Shown here: in pieces, positions 40,517 to 49,280 of the stretch
How the letters are laid out: each line of letters begins with the position of its first letter
Numbering within the stretch: the stretch's first letter is position 1
Assembly (NCBI RefSeq): GCF_000617925.1
Contig: NZ_BAMT01000002.1
Coordinates: 124,001-188,000, forward strand
Length of the DNA: 64,000 nucleotides
Direction of reading: 5' to 3'
DNA from: Methylobacillus glycogenes JCM 2850
Lineage (GTDB): Bacteria; Pseudomonadota; Gammaproteobacteria; Burkholderiales; Methylophilaceae
Notes under the pieces: generated by a model
What the model was told of the DNA's origin: nothing
Databases searched by the model: none
Seen by the model: only the letters and a program-made list of their open reading frames with translations
Made by a program: the position numbers and the translations under genes

Positions 40517-40546
40517 AAAAACGGCGCCTGAGGGCGCCGTTTTTTT
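40517..40546 (+). terminator. Rho-independent terminator
   Basis: AAAAACGGCGCC / GGCGCCGTTTTTTT with a 4-base loop, 30 bp after the first FxDxF gene. Confidence 0.93.
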
Positions 40547-40675
40547 ATGATATAAATCAGAATAGTTATATTGATTATATAAGAATAATTATTAATTCTT
40601 TACTGGCGACTTGTTCTATGTATAATTGCCTTGGGGGGAATTTTCATAGTCATTAATCAGAATAAAGGATCTATT

Positions 40676-41176
40676 ATGAATATTCTCAAAACTTCGCTGG
40701 TTTCCGCAACGCTCTTAGTTGCTGCTTCTAGTGCTTACGCAACTGATGTGGTGGATCTGGGTGAACTGAATGCTGGTCTCAATACTTACACTGAGACTGT
40801 AGCTGCTGGTTCTTTCTCCACTAATTTCACTTTCAGCCTGGCTGATGCTACTAGTGGTGTGTTCTCCTTGAACCAACTGCCACTGACCAACGCTGGCGTT
40901 AAGGTGTTCGATATCACCAACCTGACTTTCAACCTGTACAGTGCTAACGATACATGGTTGGCTGGTTCTGTTGCTGGTGGCGAATTCTCCTTCGCAAACC
41001 TGGCATCTGGTAACTACTACCTGACTGTTGCTGGTACAGCAAACGGTGTGGCTGGCGGTATCTACAGCGGTGCGATCAGCATTGCTGCAGTACCTGAGCC
41101 TAGCAGTGTTGCTATGCTGATGATTGGTTTCGCTGCTCTGGGTGCTGTTGCCCGTCGCCGCAAGACCAAGCTGTAA
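40676..41176 (+). CDS. FxDxF-type PEP-CTERM protein, copy 2
   Basis: 166 residues from ATG 40676, supported by the AAGGAT ribosome site. It is a paralog of the gene before it: signal peptide MNILKTSLVSATLLVAASSAYA, the FSTNFTF region in place of FTDSYNF, SGNYYLTVAGTANG, and the tag VPEPSSVAMLMIGFAALGAV with RRRK. The FxDxF Asp is replaced by Asn, so this copy has drifted. No CTAGTCC palindrome was found in its 190-bp upstream region, unlike its neighbour. Codon bias suggests good expression. Confidence 0.88.
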   Translation: MNILKTSLVSATLLVAASSAYATDVVDLGELNAGLNTYTETVAAGSFSTNFTFSLADATSGVFSLNQLPLTNAGVKVFDITNLTFNLYSANDTWLAGSVAGGEFSFANLASGNYYLTVAGTANGVAGGIYSGAISIAAVPEPSSVAMLMIGFAALGAVARRRKTKL

Positions 41177-41198
41177 GAAACATTTGCCTTTGGCAATG

Positions 41199-41227
41199 AA
41201 AACGGCACCCTAGGGTGCCGTTTTTTT
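41199..41227 (+). terminator. Rho-independent terminator
   Basis: AAAACGGCACCC / GGGTGCCGTTTTTTT, a stem of about 11 bp with a 2-3-base loop, 23 bp after the second FxDxF gene. Confidence 0.93.
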
Positions 41228-41329
41228 ATGCCTGTCCCAGATGGACTGAGTGCGTTTATGTCCTGAGTTTGTATCTATGATGATCTACATAGGGGTGCTG
41301 GTGGTCTTGCCCCTTGTTGCCGCTGGTGG

Positions 41330-41565
41330 GAGTTTTTGTTTCACCTTGTCGGGCGAGTGACTCTCTTTTGCTTCGCCAAAAAAGCGTCACCAGAGAAAAG
41401 GCGACCCGATTCTTGCGTCCAGGCTAAAGCCGGGCAACCTGCGTTGCTCGCAGTTTCTGGAATCTTGCTCAAACTCGCTACGCTCAGACAGTCGCAAGCC
41501 CTTAATCCAGAGAAACTTCTGCGTTACTCGCCGCACTCAACGGGATGAGGGTCAAGAGCCTGGGC
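41330..41565 (+). repeat. Dispersed intergenic repeat, copy A
   Basis: About 235 bp without a gene. It shares with copies B and C the ordered blocks TTTTGCTTCGCCAAAA, AAAAGGCGACCC, AACCTGCGTTGCTCGC, CTCAAACTCGCT.CGCTCAGACA and a final ACTCG..G segment. Such elements are frequent between genes of beta- and gammaproteobacteria and give rise to spurious ORFs. It lies between the FxDxF terminator and the TonB receptor gene. Confidence 0.85.
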
Positions 41566-41609
41566 TTAAGTGGCTGCTATTCGGTCTGAGGCCGCAGCGT
41601 TGGATGCCA

Positions 41610-43871
41610 TTAGAACTTGGCCTGCAAGCCCAGCGTAATCATGCGTGGGGTGCCGGGCATGACCCAGCTACTATTATAAGAACTGGCGTAATACTCACGA
41701 TCAAACAGATTGCTGACATCCAGTGAGAGCCTCAGCTTGGGGTTCATCTGCCAATACGACATCAGGCGCACCGTGACGTAAGAGGGCAATTCAAACAAAT
41801 CCTCGCTGCTATCGGCGCGTTTGCCTACATAGCTGAAACCGCCACCCACACCTAGCTTGCCGCCACTGGCTAAAGGCTGCTCATGCATGAGCATGGCGTT
41901 GGCAGAGTGACGAGGAATATTGGATAGGCGCGAGCCTGCGCTGACAATGCCATTCGGCAATAAACCAGGAATCGGGCTGAGTTGGAGATCCTTGCCCAGG
42001 TAAGCATCAGTAAAGGTATAACTGCCAATCAGCCGTATGCGCTCACTCAGTTGACCGCTGAGGTCAAACTCAATACCACGACTGCGCACTTCACCTGCGG
42101 CAATACTAAAATCCGGCTGGCTGGGGTTGTTGGTCAGCACATTGGTTTTGGTGATATCAAACACTGCCAGCGTGGCACCCAGCCGCTGGTCTGGGGCCTG
42201 GTATTTAATGCCACTTTCCCAGGCGCGGCCACGTTCAGGGTCAAAGGCATCGCCGCTGGCATCAAGCCCAAACTGGTTGCCTCCTGCAGTCCCCGCATTC
42301 GGCCTGAATGAGCGGCTGAACGATGTGTAGAGCGAGAGGGTGGGGTTGACTACATAAGTCAGGCCCAGACGTGGCGACAGTACGCTGTGATCCTGGCGGG
42401 TGATGCTGTTGTTCAGGCGGTTATGCAGTTCCTGGCGGTAGGATTCCAGGCGCACACCTGTCATGAGTTTCCAGTGCTCATCCAGGCTGAGTTGATCCTG
42501 CAAAAACAGGGCAATATTAGTCTGTTGCTCGCGGAAGTTGCTGGCAACGGTGAAGCTGCTAGGCAAGGCAATATGATAGCGCGGAAAGTATTGGTTAATG
42601 CTGAGTGCATTGCCCACGCCATTGTTGTTACCCAGCCATTGCTGATTTTCAAAGCGGTATGCCTCCATGCCTATCAGCAAGTCATGCTGCAAACCTGCGG
42701 TGTCAAACTGGCCATTGAGTTCGGCCAGCAGATTAAGATCGTTGGAGTCTAAATCACGCTGCCGTAAGCGTCGCCTGACGTCACCAGCGGGGCTGATAAA
42801 GCTGAAGCCAGGCCGCGTTTCAAGTGCATCACCATCGGTGCGGTTGAGCTTGTACGCCACTCCCACGCGGCCACGCCAGCGCTCGGAAAACTCATGCTCC
42901 AGGCTGAGCTGGTGAGTAAAGGCTTCCATTGTGGTGTCGCCCGCGTCAGGGTCGCCAAGAAAACGGTTGCGGTGAATATTGTGCAAGCGCCTGCCATTGC
43001 TATCGCGTAGGGCAATGCCTCTATCCAGCGGGGTGCGGTGCTTGAGATATTCCAGCTCGTAATTCAATGTCGTGGAGGGAGAAATCAGCCAGGTCAGGGA
43101 AGGTGCCAAGAGCAGGCGCTCACTGTCCACATAGTCCCTAAAGCTGCCTTTGTCTTCCGCCGCGACTATCAAGCGATAAGCCAGATTCTCAGAAAGCGGG
43201 CCAGTAGAATCAATCACACCACGGTAAGTGTCATAACTGCCTACATAGACTTCCGTGCTATTGCTGGTTTTGAATTGCGGCTTTTTGGTGACTACATTCA
43301 GCGTGCCACCAGGCTCGCTATTGCCATACAGTGCGGCGGCGGGGCCTTTGAGAAATTCCACGCGCTCGGTATTGGCGGTGTCTCTGGGTGGGTTGAAGCC
43401 GCGATTGCCGGAAAAACCATTGCGCAACATGGCAGGCCCAGTGTTGTCATGGCCAGCAAAGCCCCGGATGGCAAAGTTGTCCCACAGCCCACCAAAGTTA
43501 TTTTGTCGGCTGACACCACTCACTAGCTCCATGGTGTCATCTAGGCGGGTGGCGTGTATGTCATCCAGCACCTGGCGCGAGAGAATATTCACCGCCTGCG
43601 AGGTTTCCATGGCCGGCGTGTTGGTGCGGGTCGCGGCCCCTGCGTCTTTTTGATAATACGCATCCGCCTTGCTATGTGTGCTTTTGGCCTTGACCGTGAT
43701 TTCATCCACGCTGCCTTGCAGGTCATCAGCCCATCCTGGTGCTACATAAGCCATAAACAGCAAAGCCAGCCCACTGCTCAGGCGCGATGCATAACGTGGC
43801 GACGACAAATCAGGGTTGCGTGGTGCTTGCGTAAGGGAAGGCGTGTTGGTCATGGCGAGGGTGATGCTCAT
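41610..43871 (-). CDS. TonB-dependent siderophore receptor
   Basis: 753 residues (747 from the internal ATG at 43853). A signal peptide near residues 25-48 is followed by a TonB-box-like segment (VDEITVKA), a plug domain (residues about 70-200: ETSQAVNILSRQVLDDI, ERVEFLKGPAAALYGNSEPG) and a 22-strand barrel ending RMITLGLQAKF. The plug and the sequence LKGPAAALYG are typical of ferrichrome/hydroxamate-type (FhuA/FhuE-like) receptors. It imports ferric siderophore using TonB-ExbB-ExbD; whether it uses the TonB at 34.0 kb or one elsewhere is unknown. No convincing Fur box was seen upstream; a CGCAAC-AAT-GTTGCG dyad lies at 44031-44045. Confidence 0.93.
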   Translation of the reverse strand: MSITLAMTNTPSLTQAPRNPDLSSPRYASRLSSGLALLFMAYVAPGWADDLQGSVDEITVKAKSTHSKADAYYQKDAGAATRTNTPAMETSQAVNILSRQVLDDIHATRLDDTMELVSGVSRQNNFGGLWDNFAIRGFAGHDNTGPAMLRNGFSGNRGFNPPRDTANTERVEFLKGPAAALYGNSEPGGTLNVVTKKPQFKTSNSTEVYVGSYDTYRGVIDSTGPLSENLAYRLIVAAEDKGSFRDYVDSERLLLAPSLTWLISPSTTLNYELEYLKHRTPLDRGIALRDSNGRRLHNIHRNRFLGDPDAGDTTMEAFTHQLSLEHEFSERWRGRVGVAYKLNRTDGDALETRPGFSFISPAGDVRRRLRQRDLDSNDLNLLAELNGQFDTAGLQHDLLIGMEAYRFENQQWLGNNNGVGNALSINQYFPRYHIALPSSFTVASNFREQQTNIALFLQDQLSLDEHWKLMTGVRLESYRQELHNRLNNSITRQDHSVLSPRLGLTYVVNPTLSLYTSFSRSFRPNAGTAGGNQFGLDASGDAFDPERGRAWESGIKYQAPDQRLGATLAVFDITKTNVLTNNPSQPDFSIAAGEVRSRGIEFDLSGQLSERIRLIGSYTFTDAYLGKDLQLSPIPGLLPNGIVSAGSRLSNIPRHSANAMLMHEQPLASGGKLGVGGGFSYVGKRADSSEDLFELPSYVTVRLMSYWQMNPKLRLSLDVSNLFDREYYASSYNSSWVMPGTPRMITLGLQAKF

Positions 43872-44030
43872 AGCGAGCCAGGTTGATGGAATATTGAATT
43901 AGCAAAAAGCACGCCGTGTCATGCTTTGCTCTGCTTAAGTTGCAGAGGTAAAGAAGACAGCGAGGGCAGGGAGCAAAACGTCAGGTCACAGAAATGGATA
44001 GCTGGATTATAAGGAAATGCAACACGATTG

Positions 44031-44045
44031 CGCAACAATGTTGCG
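44031..44045. promoter_or_regulatory. Dyad upstream of the TonB receptor gene
   Basis: CGCAACAATGTTGCG, perfect 6-bp arms around AAT, 160 bp upstream of the receptor start. A possible operator; no known regulator matched. The 445-bp gap between the receptor and the discoidin PEP-CTERM gene otherwise holds only this and the palindrome at 44146. Confidence 0.4.
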
Positions 44046-44145
44046 AAATTATGGCGCTTTTATGCTGATTTCTTTAAGGGGCATATCCTCACTGCTGGGC
44101 TTGAGCCATATGGGGTAAGGCTTGGCAGGCAATAAATGCATGAGC

Positions 44146-44163
44146 ATGAGCCTATGAGACTAG
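44146..44163. promoter_or_regulatory. CTAGTCC palindrome, degenerate copy 4
   Basis: ATGAGCCTATGAGACTAG. The right half (CCTATGAGACTAG) follows the consensus CCYAAWRRACTAG with two mismatches; the left arm is not conserved. It lies 153 bp before the ATG of the discoidin PEP-CTERM gene, a spacing matching copies 1 and 2, which is why I list it. Confidence 0.4.
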
Positions 44164-44316
44164 GGCGCTGGCATCAAACTTACATTTCACTGACTTAAGC
44201 TGGCGTCGCCCTGGCAACTGCAGCATCGATGCCGGGAATATGTTGGGTGGTCGTCTTGCGCCACCGCATCTGGCACTTATGCGTGCATTAATTTGAAAGA
44301 ATCACAAAGGATTATC

Positions 44317-44934
44317 ATGAACTTCATCTCCAAAATTGCACTGGCTGGTTTGACCATGACTGCATTGCAAGCCCAAGCTGCACTGCCAGCCAACACTGTA
44401 ACGCCAGTAAGCGCTGTTGCTTCCAGCTCACATTTCACAGTGTCTGCTGATAACCTGATCAACAACTCCGGTCTGAATGGTGATCTGCACGGCGGTAACT
44501 GGTCCGATATGTGGATTAAGGAAGGTACTTATCCCGTTGATACCACCGCGCAACTGACTTTTGATCTCGGTCAGCAATACAACCTCGGCAGTGCGCTGGT
44601 ATGGCAATACAACTCTGATATCGATTACAACCGCGGCCTCAAGGATTTCTACATCCAGGTTTCCAATGACGGTGTGAATTTCACAACCGTGGGTGATTTG
44701 CGCACCCTGACACGCTCCAATGGTGGTGATATTGCTGCGCAAGTGGTGGATTTCTCCGCCAGTGCACGTTATGTGCGTTTCGATATTCTCACTAACTATG
44801 ACCAGCAATGGCCATGGGTTGGCCTGAGTGAAGTGAAGTTTGTGGCTGCGGTTCCTGAGCCTAGCAGCTACGCTATGCTGGGTCTGGGCTTGGCGGCATT
44901 GGGCGTGGTTGCACGTCGCCGTAAGTCTGCTTAA
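44317..44934 (+). CDS. PEP-CTERM protein with discoidin (F5/8 type C) domain
   Basis: 205 residues from ATG 44317 (AAGGA ribosome site; an upstream in-frame start at 44293 is less likely). Signal peptide MNFISKIALAGLTMTALQAQA, then a galactose-binding-like discoidin fold (residues about 35-180: AQLTFDLGQQYNLGSALVWQ, FYIQVSNDGVNFTTVGDL, SARYVRFDIL) and the tag VPEPSSYAMLGLGLAALGVV with RRRKS. Discoidin domains usually bind carbohydrate, which fits a role at the polysaccharide layer (inference). A strong terminator follows. Confidence 0.9.
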   Translation: MNFISKIALAGLTMTALQAQAALPANTVTPVSAVASSSHFTVSADNLINNSGLNGDLHGGNWSDMWIKEGTYPVDTTAQLTFDLGQQYNLGSALVWQYNSDIDYNRGLKDFYIQVSNDGVNFTTVGDLRTLTRSNGGDIAAQVVDFSASARYVRFDILTNYDQQWPWVGLSEVKFVAAVPEPSSYAMLGLGLAALGVVARRRKSA

Positions 44935-44953
44935 GTAGGGATTTTGGCACGGT

Positions 44954-44981
44954 AAGGGCAAGCTTGGGCTTGCCCTTTTTT
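44954..44981 (+). terminator. Rho-independent terminator
   Basis: AAGGGCAAGC / GCTTGCCCTTTTTT with a 4-base loop, 20 bp after the discoidin gene. Confidence 0.92.
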
Positions 44982-45029
44982 GTGTCTGCTGCATCCGCTG
45001 TTGGGGGAGGTTAGCTGGACTTGACCCAT

Positions 45030-45285
45030 AGCTCAGGTTGCGAGAAGCCTTGTTTCGCCTGGATGGCGAGTCACTCTCTTTTGCTTCGCCAAAAGAGAGT
45101 AACCCAGAGAAAAAGGCGACCCGGATATCCCCCCCCCCGGCTTGCAGCCGGGTAACCTGCGTTGCTCGCGTTTCTCGGGGTCTCGCTCAAACTCGCTGCG
45201 CTCAGACAATCGCGAGCCTATTCCCGATAAACACTGTGCTACTCGGCGGGTCTATACGGGAGGGAAAGTCAAAGGCTCCGGATCA
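45030..45285 (+). repeat. Dispersed intergenic repeat, copy B (with poly-C tract)
   Basis: Same blocks as copy A: TTTTGCTTCGCCAAAAGAGAG, GGCGACCC, AACCTGCGTTGCTCGC and CTCAAACTCGCTGCGCTCAGACA. It contains a run of ten C at 45129-45138, which is prone to slippage or miscounting. Together with copy C, only about 95 bp further on and inverted, it forms a large inverted repeat in the 930-bp gap before the fmdB-like gene. I see no gene in this gap. Confidence 0.85.
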
Positions 45286-45379
45286 GGCTACATTGATGAC
45301 GATGAGACAGTCAGTCTGAGTCTGACGCTATGCACTATTGCCGAGATATTTGGGGTTTCAATTTCCATTCCTGCTACTT

Positions 45380-45630
45380 AACCCCTGGCTTTTGACCTTC
45401 TTCCCGTTGAGTGCGCCGAGTAGCGCAGCAGTTTCTGGATTAAGGGCTTGCGACTGTCTGAGCGTAGCGAGTTTGAGCAAGACCCCAGAAACTGGGAGCA
45501 ACGCAGGTTGCCCGGCTTTAGCCGGGACGCAGGAATCGGGTCGCCTTTTCTTTGCTTACATTTCTTTTCGGCGAAGCAAAAGAAAGTAAGTCGCCCGGCA
45601 AGGCGAAACAAGATCTCTCGCCAGCGGGAG
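45380..45630 (-). repeat. Dispersed intergenic repeat, copy C (inverted)
   Basis: The reverse complement of the copy A/B pattern: TGTCTGAGCGTAGCGAGTTTGA, GCAACGCAGGTTGCCCGG, GGGTCGCCTTTTCTTTG, GGCGAAGCAAAAGAAAGTAA and AAGGCGAAACAAG. It is closer to copy A than to copy B in several blocks. An open frame across it is a by-product of the repeat, not a gene. Confidence 0.85.
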
Positions 45631-45826
45631 CAGGGGTTAATACCACCTATCCTCCCACTACCAAAGATGGATCAAGCAAAAATGCGTCACCCATGTTCTC
45701 GCACACCTGTTACTCACCTACCAGCCTACACAGTGTCATCCCCAGCACACAGTTCAGTACGCCAGTCCCTGCCCTTATCTTCTCTGGCTATCTTTCCCCT
45801 GGTATCGTTGCCAACTCGCAATCGGG

Positions 45827-45832
45827 TATAAT
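45827..45832 (+). promoter_or_regulatory. Likely -10 box for fmdB-DUF502-aspS
   Basis: A perfect TATAAT 33 bp before the fmdB-like ATG. The upstream TTGCCA at 45808 is too close (13-bp spacer) for an ideal -35, so the promoter is only probable. Confidence 0.4.
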
Positions 45833-45864
45833 TTCGTTTTTCCGCGGTTGATGGGGTTGTTGCC

Positions 45865-46113
45865 ATGCCTATTTACGATTATCAATGTTCCAGCTGTGGC
45901 CACAAGGCCGAGCTGATGCGCAAGGTCAGTGAGGCTGTTTCCACGACTTGTCCGCAATGTGGCCAAGCCAGTTTCGAAAAGCAGGTTTCCGCCCCTAATT
46001 TCCAGCTGAACGGTACAGGCTGGTATGCCAGCGATTTCAAGGGTAGCAGCCCGGCCAAGAAAACAGAGGAAGCAGCGCCTGCTTCCTGTGGCACTGGTTG
46101 TGCCTGCCACTGA
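45865..46113 (+). CDS. FmdB-family zinc-ribbon protein
   Basis: 82 residues. The N-terminus MPIYDYQCSSCGHKAELMRK and CPQCGQASFEKQVSAPNFQL form the classic FmdB zinc ribbon with two CxxC pairs; the tail has a further CGTGCACH. The family is widespread and of unclear function (once described as a regulator of formamidase/amidase genes in Methylophilus). It heads a conserved block with the DUF502 gene and aspS. Confidence 0.93.
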   Translation: MPIYDYQCSSCGHKAELMRKVSEAVSTTCPQCGQASFEKQVSAPNFQLNGTGWYASDFKGSSPAKKTEEAAPASCGTGCACH

Positions 46114-46183
46114 TGTTGGGGCCGATAAAAGCCACTCATGCCCATGTCTCTGCAATTGAGCGTTCTGTAATGAAAGCCCTGCA

Positions 46184-46786
46184 ATGAAAAGTTACTTTAT
46201 AACCGGCTTGCTGGTGCTGGTGCCGCTCTGTATCACCATCTGGGTGCTGAGCACCTTGATTGGTTTTATGGATCAAAGTTTGCTGCTGCTGCCAGTGGCC
46301 TGGCGTCCAGAGGCGCAGTTTGGTCATGCCGTGCCTGGCATAGGTGCCATATTGACCTTGTTGATTGTGTTTGGCACTGGGGTGATTGCCACCAATTTCT
46401 TCGGCAAGCGTTTGATTGAGTTCTGGGAAGCGCTGTTGGCGCGCGTGCCTGTGGTCAAGTCCATTTACTACAGCGTCAAGCAGGTTTCCGATACCTTGTT
46501 CTCCGATTCTGGCCAGGCCTTCCGCAAGGCCTTGCTGGTGCAGTATCCGCGCCAAGGTAGCTGGACCATAGGTTTTCTCACCGGGCAGCCGGGCGGGGAT
46601 GTGGCCAACCATTTACCGGGTGAATATGTCAGCGTTTATATCCCGACTACGCCCAATCCAACCTCGGGTTTCTTCCTGATGATGCCCGCCGCCGATGTGG
46701 TGGAGCTGGACATGAGTGTGGATGAAGCTTTGAAATACATTATATCCATGGGTGTGGTGGCGCCAGCCAGCAAGCTCAAACCCTGA
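46184..46786 (+). CDS. DUF502 family membrane protein
   Basis: 200 residues with two N-terminal hydrophobic segments (ITGLLVLVPLCITIWVLSTL and AILTLLIVFGTGVIATNFF) and a soluble C-terminal domain with GSWTIGFLTGQPGG, VSVYIPTTPNPTSGFFLMMP and DVVELDMSVDEALKYIISMG, the DUF502 signature. Function unknown. It lies 70 bp after the fmdB-like gene and 32 bp before aspS, an order often seen in betaproteobacteria, so the three are probably one transcript. Confidence 0.93.
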   Translation: MKSYFITGLLVLVPLCITIWVLSTLIGFMDQSLLLLPVAWRPEAQFGHAVPGIGAILTLLIVFGTGVIATNFFGKRLIEFWEALLARVPVVKSIYYSVKQVSDTLFSDSGQAFRKALLVQYPRQGSWTIGFLTGQPGGDVANHLPGEYVSVYIPTTPNPTSGFFLMMPAADVVELDMSVDEALKYIISMGVVAPASKLKP

Positions 46787-46818
46787 TTTTTAACCTTTTT
46801 CGATAGCAGATAACAGTT

Positions 46819-48603
46819 ATGCGTACTCATTATTGCGGCCAACTCAACCGTGAACTTATAGGCCAGACCGTCACCCTGTGTGGTTGGGCGCACAGGCGCC
46901 GTGACCACGGTGGCGTCATCTTTATCGATTTGCGTGACCGTGAGGGCATGGCGCAGATCGTCATTGACCCTGATACACCAGAAGCCTTCAAGCTGGCCGA
47001 GAGCGTGCGTAACGAGTTTGTGCTCAAGGTAGTGTGCAAGGTGCGCGCCCGCCCTGAAGGCACGGTTAACCTCAATATCCCAACAGGTGAAGTGGAAATG
47101 CTGGCGACCGAGATTGAAATCCTCAATCCATCGCTGACGCCACCTTTCATGCTGGACGACGACAACCTGTCCGAGATGGTGCGCCTGGAGCATCGCTATA
47201 TCGACCTGCGTCGCCCGACCATGCAGAAAAATCTCAAACTGCGCTACCGCGTGGCCAAGACCCTGCGTGATCATCTGGACAGCAATGGTTTCATGGAAAT
47301 TGAAACCCCTATGCTGACACGCTCCACCCCGGAAGGTGCACGTGATTACCTAGTGCCTTCGCGTGTGCATCACGGCCAGTTCTTTGCGTTGCCGCAATCA
47401 CCACAGCTGTTCAAGCAATTGCTCATGGTGTCTGGCTTTGATCGTTACTTCCAGATCACCAAGTGCTTCCGTGACGAAGACTTGCGTGCTGACCGTCAGC
47501 CTGAATTCACCCAGGTGGATATCGAGACTTCCTTCCTCGGCGAAGAAGAGATCATGCAGTTGGTAGAAGACATGATCCGCAAGATGTTCAAGGATGTGCA
47601 GGATATAGACCTGCCCAACCCATTCCCACGCATGCCATTCTCTGAAGCCATGAGCCGTTACGGTTCTGACAAGCCGGATATGCGCGTGACGTTGGAAATC
47701 ACCGAACTCACCGATGTCATGAAGGATGTGGACTTCAAGGTGTTCTCCGGTGCGGCCAATGCTGCTGATGGTCGTGTGGCTGCACTGCGCGTGCCAGGTG
47801 GTGCGACTATCTCGCGTTCCGAGATTGATGCTTATACCGAGTTTGCCAAGATTTACGGTGCCAAGGGTCTGGCGTATATCAAGATCAATGACACCAGCAA
47901 GCTCAACGAAGAAGGCCTGCAAAGCCCTATCGTCAAGAACATCCATGAAACCGCGCTCAAGGCCATTATTGAACGCACTGGTGCGCAGAACGGCGACATC
48001 GTCTTCTTCGGTGCCGACAAGACCAAGATTGTGAACGAAGCCCTGGGCGCATTGCGCAGCAAGGTAGGCCACGAGAAAGGCCATGTTGATGGCCGTGGCT
48101 GGGCTCCATTGTGGGTGGTTGATTTCCCCATGTTTGAGCACGATGCAGAAAACGACCGCTGGGTGGCTTTGCATCACCCCTTCACTGCACCTAAGGAAGG
48201 TCATGAAGACCTCTTGGTCAGCAACCCTGGCGCTGCTTTGTCCAAGGCTTATGACATGGTGCTGAACGGCTGGGAAGTCGGCGGCGGTTCGGTACGTATC
48301 CACAAGCAGGAAGTGCAGTCCAAGGTGTTTGATGCACTCAAGATCAGCAAGGAAGAAGCACAAGAGAAGTTTGGCTTCCTGCTGGATGCCCTGCAATACG
48401 GCGCGCCTCCGCATGGTGGTCTGGCCTTTGGTCTGGACCGTCTGGTGACCTTGATGGCAGGTGCCGAGTCTATCCGTGATGTGATTGCTTTCCCTAAGAC
48501 ACAACGTGCGCAGTGCTTGATGACCAAGGCTCCGAACGAAGTCGACGAGAAGCAACTACGCGAGTTACACATACGCGTCCGCCAACAGAACCCCGTAGCG
48601 TAA
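46819..48603 (+). CDS. aspS: Aspartyl-tRNA synthetase
   Basis: 594 residues, the usual bacterial length. An N-terminal OB-fold anticodon-binding domain ([20 protein letters not shown]) is followed by a class II catalytic domain with motif 2 ([20 protein letters not shown]), [11 protein letters not shown], a GAD insertion domain (residues about 300-420), and motif 3 ([15 protein letters not shown]). It charges tRNA-Asp (and perhaps tRNA-Asn, if the organism lacks AsnRS; not decidable here). The stop is followed at once by a long nested hairpin. Confidence 0.98.
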   Translation: MRTHYCGQLNRELIGQTVTLCGWAHRRRDHGGVIFIDLRDREGMAQIVIDPDTPEAFKLAESVRNEFVLKVVCKVRARPEGTVNLNIPTGEVEMLATEIEILNPSLTPPFMLDDDNLSEMVRLEHRYIDLRRPTMQKNLKLRYRVAKTLRDHLDSNGFMEIETPMLTRSTPEGARDYLVPSRVHHGQFFALPQSPQLFKQLLMVSGFDRYFQITKCFRDEDLRADRQPEFTQVDIETSFLGEEEIMQLVEDMIRKMFKDVQDIDLPNPFPRMPFSEAMSRYGSDKPDMRVTLEITELTDVMKDVDFKVFSGAANAADGRVAALRVPGGATISRSEIDAYTEFAKIYGAKGLAYIKINDTSKLNEEGLQSPIVKNIHETALKAIIERTGAQNGDIVFFGADKTKIVNEALGALRSKVGHEKGHVDGRGWAPLWVVDFPMFEHDAENDRWVALHHPFTAPKEGHEDLLVSNPGAALSKAYDMVLNGWEVGGGSVRIHKQEVQSKVFDALKISKEEAQEKFGFLLDALQYGAPPHGGLAFGLDRLVTLMAGAESIRDVIAFPKTQRAQCLMTKAPNEVDEKQLRELHIRVRQQNPVA

Positions 48604-48703
48604 AAATGCACTCGCTTGTGCGGGCGGCGTTGCACTTGCTTGCCGTACTTGGCGTACTGTCTGCGCAAGTGCGCCTTGCCCGCCCGGCGCGATTGCATTT
48701 TTT
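48602..48703. repeat. Nested inverted repeat / terminator between aspS and apt
   Basis: About 100 bases fold back on themselves: AAAAATGCA with TGCATTTTTT at the ends, CGGGCGG with CCGCCCG inside, then GCACTTGC with GCAAGTGC, and a GTAC/GTAC pair near the tip. The T-run at the end makes it a likely terminator for aspS. An in-frame ORF across it (from 48606) has no ribosome site and is not considered a gene. Confidence 0.7.
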
Positions 48704-48752
48704 GGAGCGACTGTGGCAACGATCGCTGGCGATAAGCTGAAAAGATTCTAAG

Positions 48753-49280
48753 ATGAACCTCAAGTCGCTCATACGCACCATCCCTGACTACCCCAAGCCC
48801 GGTATTCAATTTCGCGATATCACCACCTTGCTCAAGGATGCAGAGGGTTTAAGGCAGGTTGTTAAAGCGCTGGCAGAGCGCTATGGCGATGCTGGGGTGG
48901 ATAAAGTGGTGGGCATAGAGTCACGTGGCTTTATCATCGCTGCGGCTGTTGCCTATGAGCTGGGGCTGGGGTTTGTGCCTGTGCGCAAGCAGGGCAAGTT
49001 GCCGGGCACGGTCTTGGGACATGACTATGAGCTGGAGTACGGCAGTGACCGTGTGGAGATTCATAGTGATGCCATAGAGCCGGGTGAGCGCATTCTGTTG
49101 CTGGATGATTTGATTGCCACCGGGGGTACGGCAGAGGCTGCCACGGTGTTGATCAACAAGTTGGGCGGCGAGATTGTGGCCTGTGCTTTTATTATTAATC
49201 TGATTGATCTTGGTGGCGATGCACGCTTGCAAAAGCTGGGATACACCACATATTCACTATGCAGCTTTGAAGGTGAATAA
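48753..49280 (+). CDS. apt: Adenine phosphoribosyltransferase
   Basis: 175 residues. It has the type I PRTase PRPP-binding motif LLLDDLIATGGTAEA, the N-terminal DITTLLKDAEGL segment, and GIESRGFIIAAAVAYELGLG, all characteristic of Apt. It converts adenine and PRPP to AMP in purine salvage. Its TAA shares an A with the ATG of nudB, indicating translational coupling. Confidence 0.97.
   Translation: MNLKSLIRTIPDYPKPGIQFRDITTLLKDAEGLRQVVKALAERYGDAGVDKVVGIESRGFIIAAAVAYELGLGFVPVRKQGKLPGTVLGHDYELEYGSDRVEIHSDAIEPGERILLLDDLIATGGTAEAATVLINKLGGEIVACAFIINLIDLGGDARLQKLGYTTYSLCSFEGE

Noticed and set aside
41237-41256. CCTGTCCCAGATGGACTGAG, similar to the CTAGTCC palindromes
   Set aside because: The arm spacing is one base too long and no gene starts downstream on the plus strand, so it is probably a chance match.
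44200-44270. GC-rich leader that looked like a possible c-di-GMP riboswitch
   Set aside because: The conserved GEMM core and tetraloop sequences are absent; only a GGTGG/CCACC pair is seen.
45448-45831. A 127-codon plus-strand frame over repeat copy C
   Set aside because: The frame comes from the dispersed repeat, known to create spurious ORFs; no ribosome site.
47398-48555. A 385-codon minus-strand frame over aspS
   Set aside because: aspS on the plus strand is certain and the antisense frame has no start signal.
48606-48740. Short ORF starting MHSLVRAALHLLAVLGVL after aspS
   Set aside because: It lies inside the nested hairpin and has no ribosome site.
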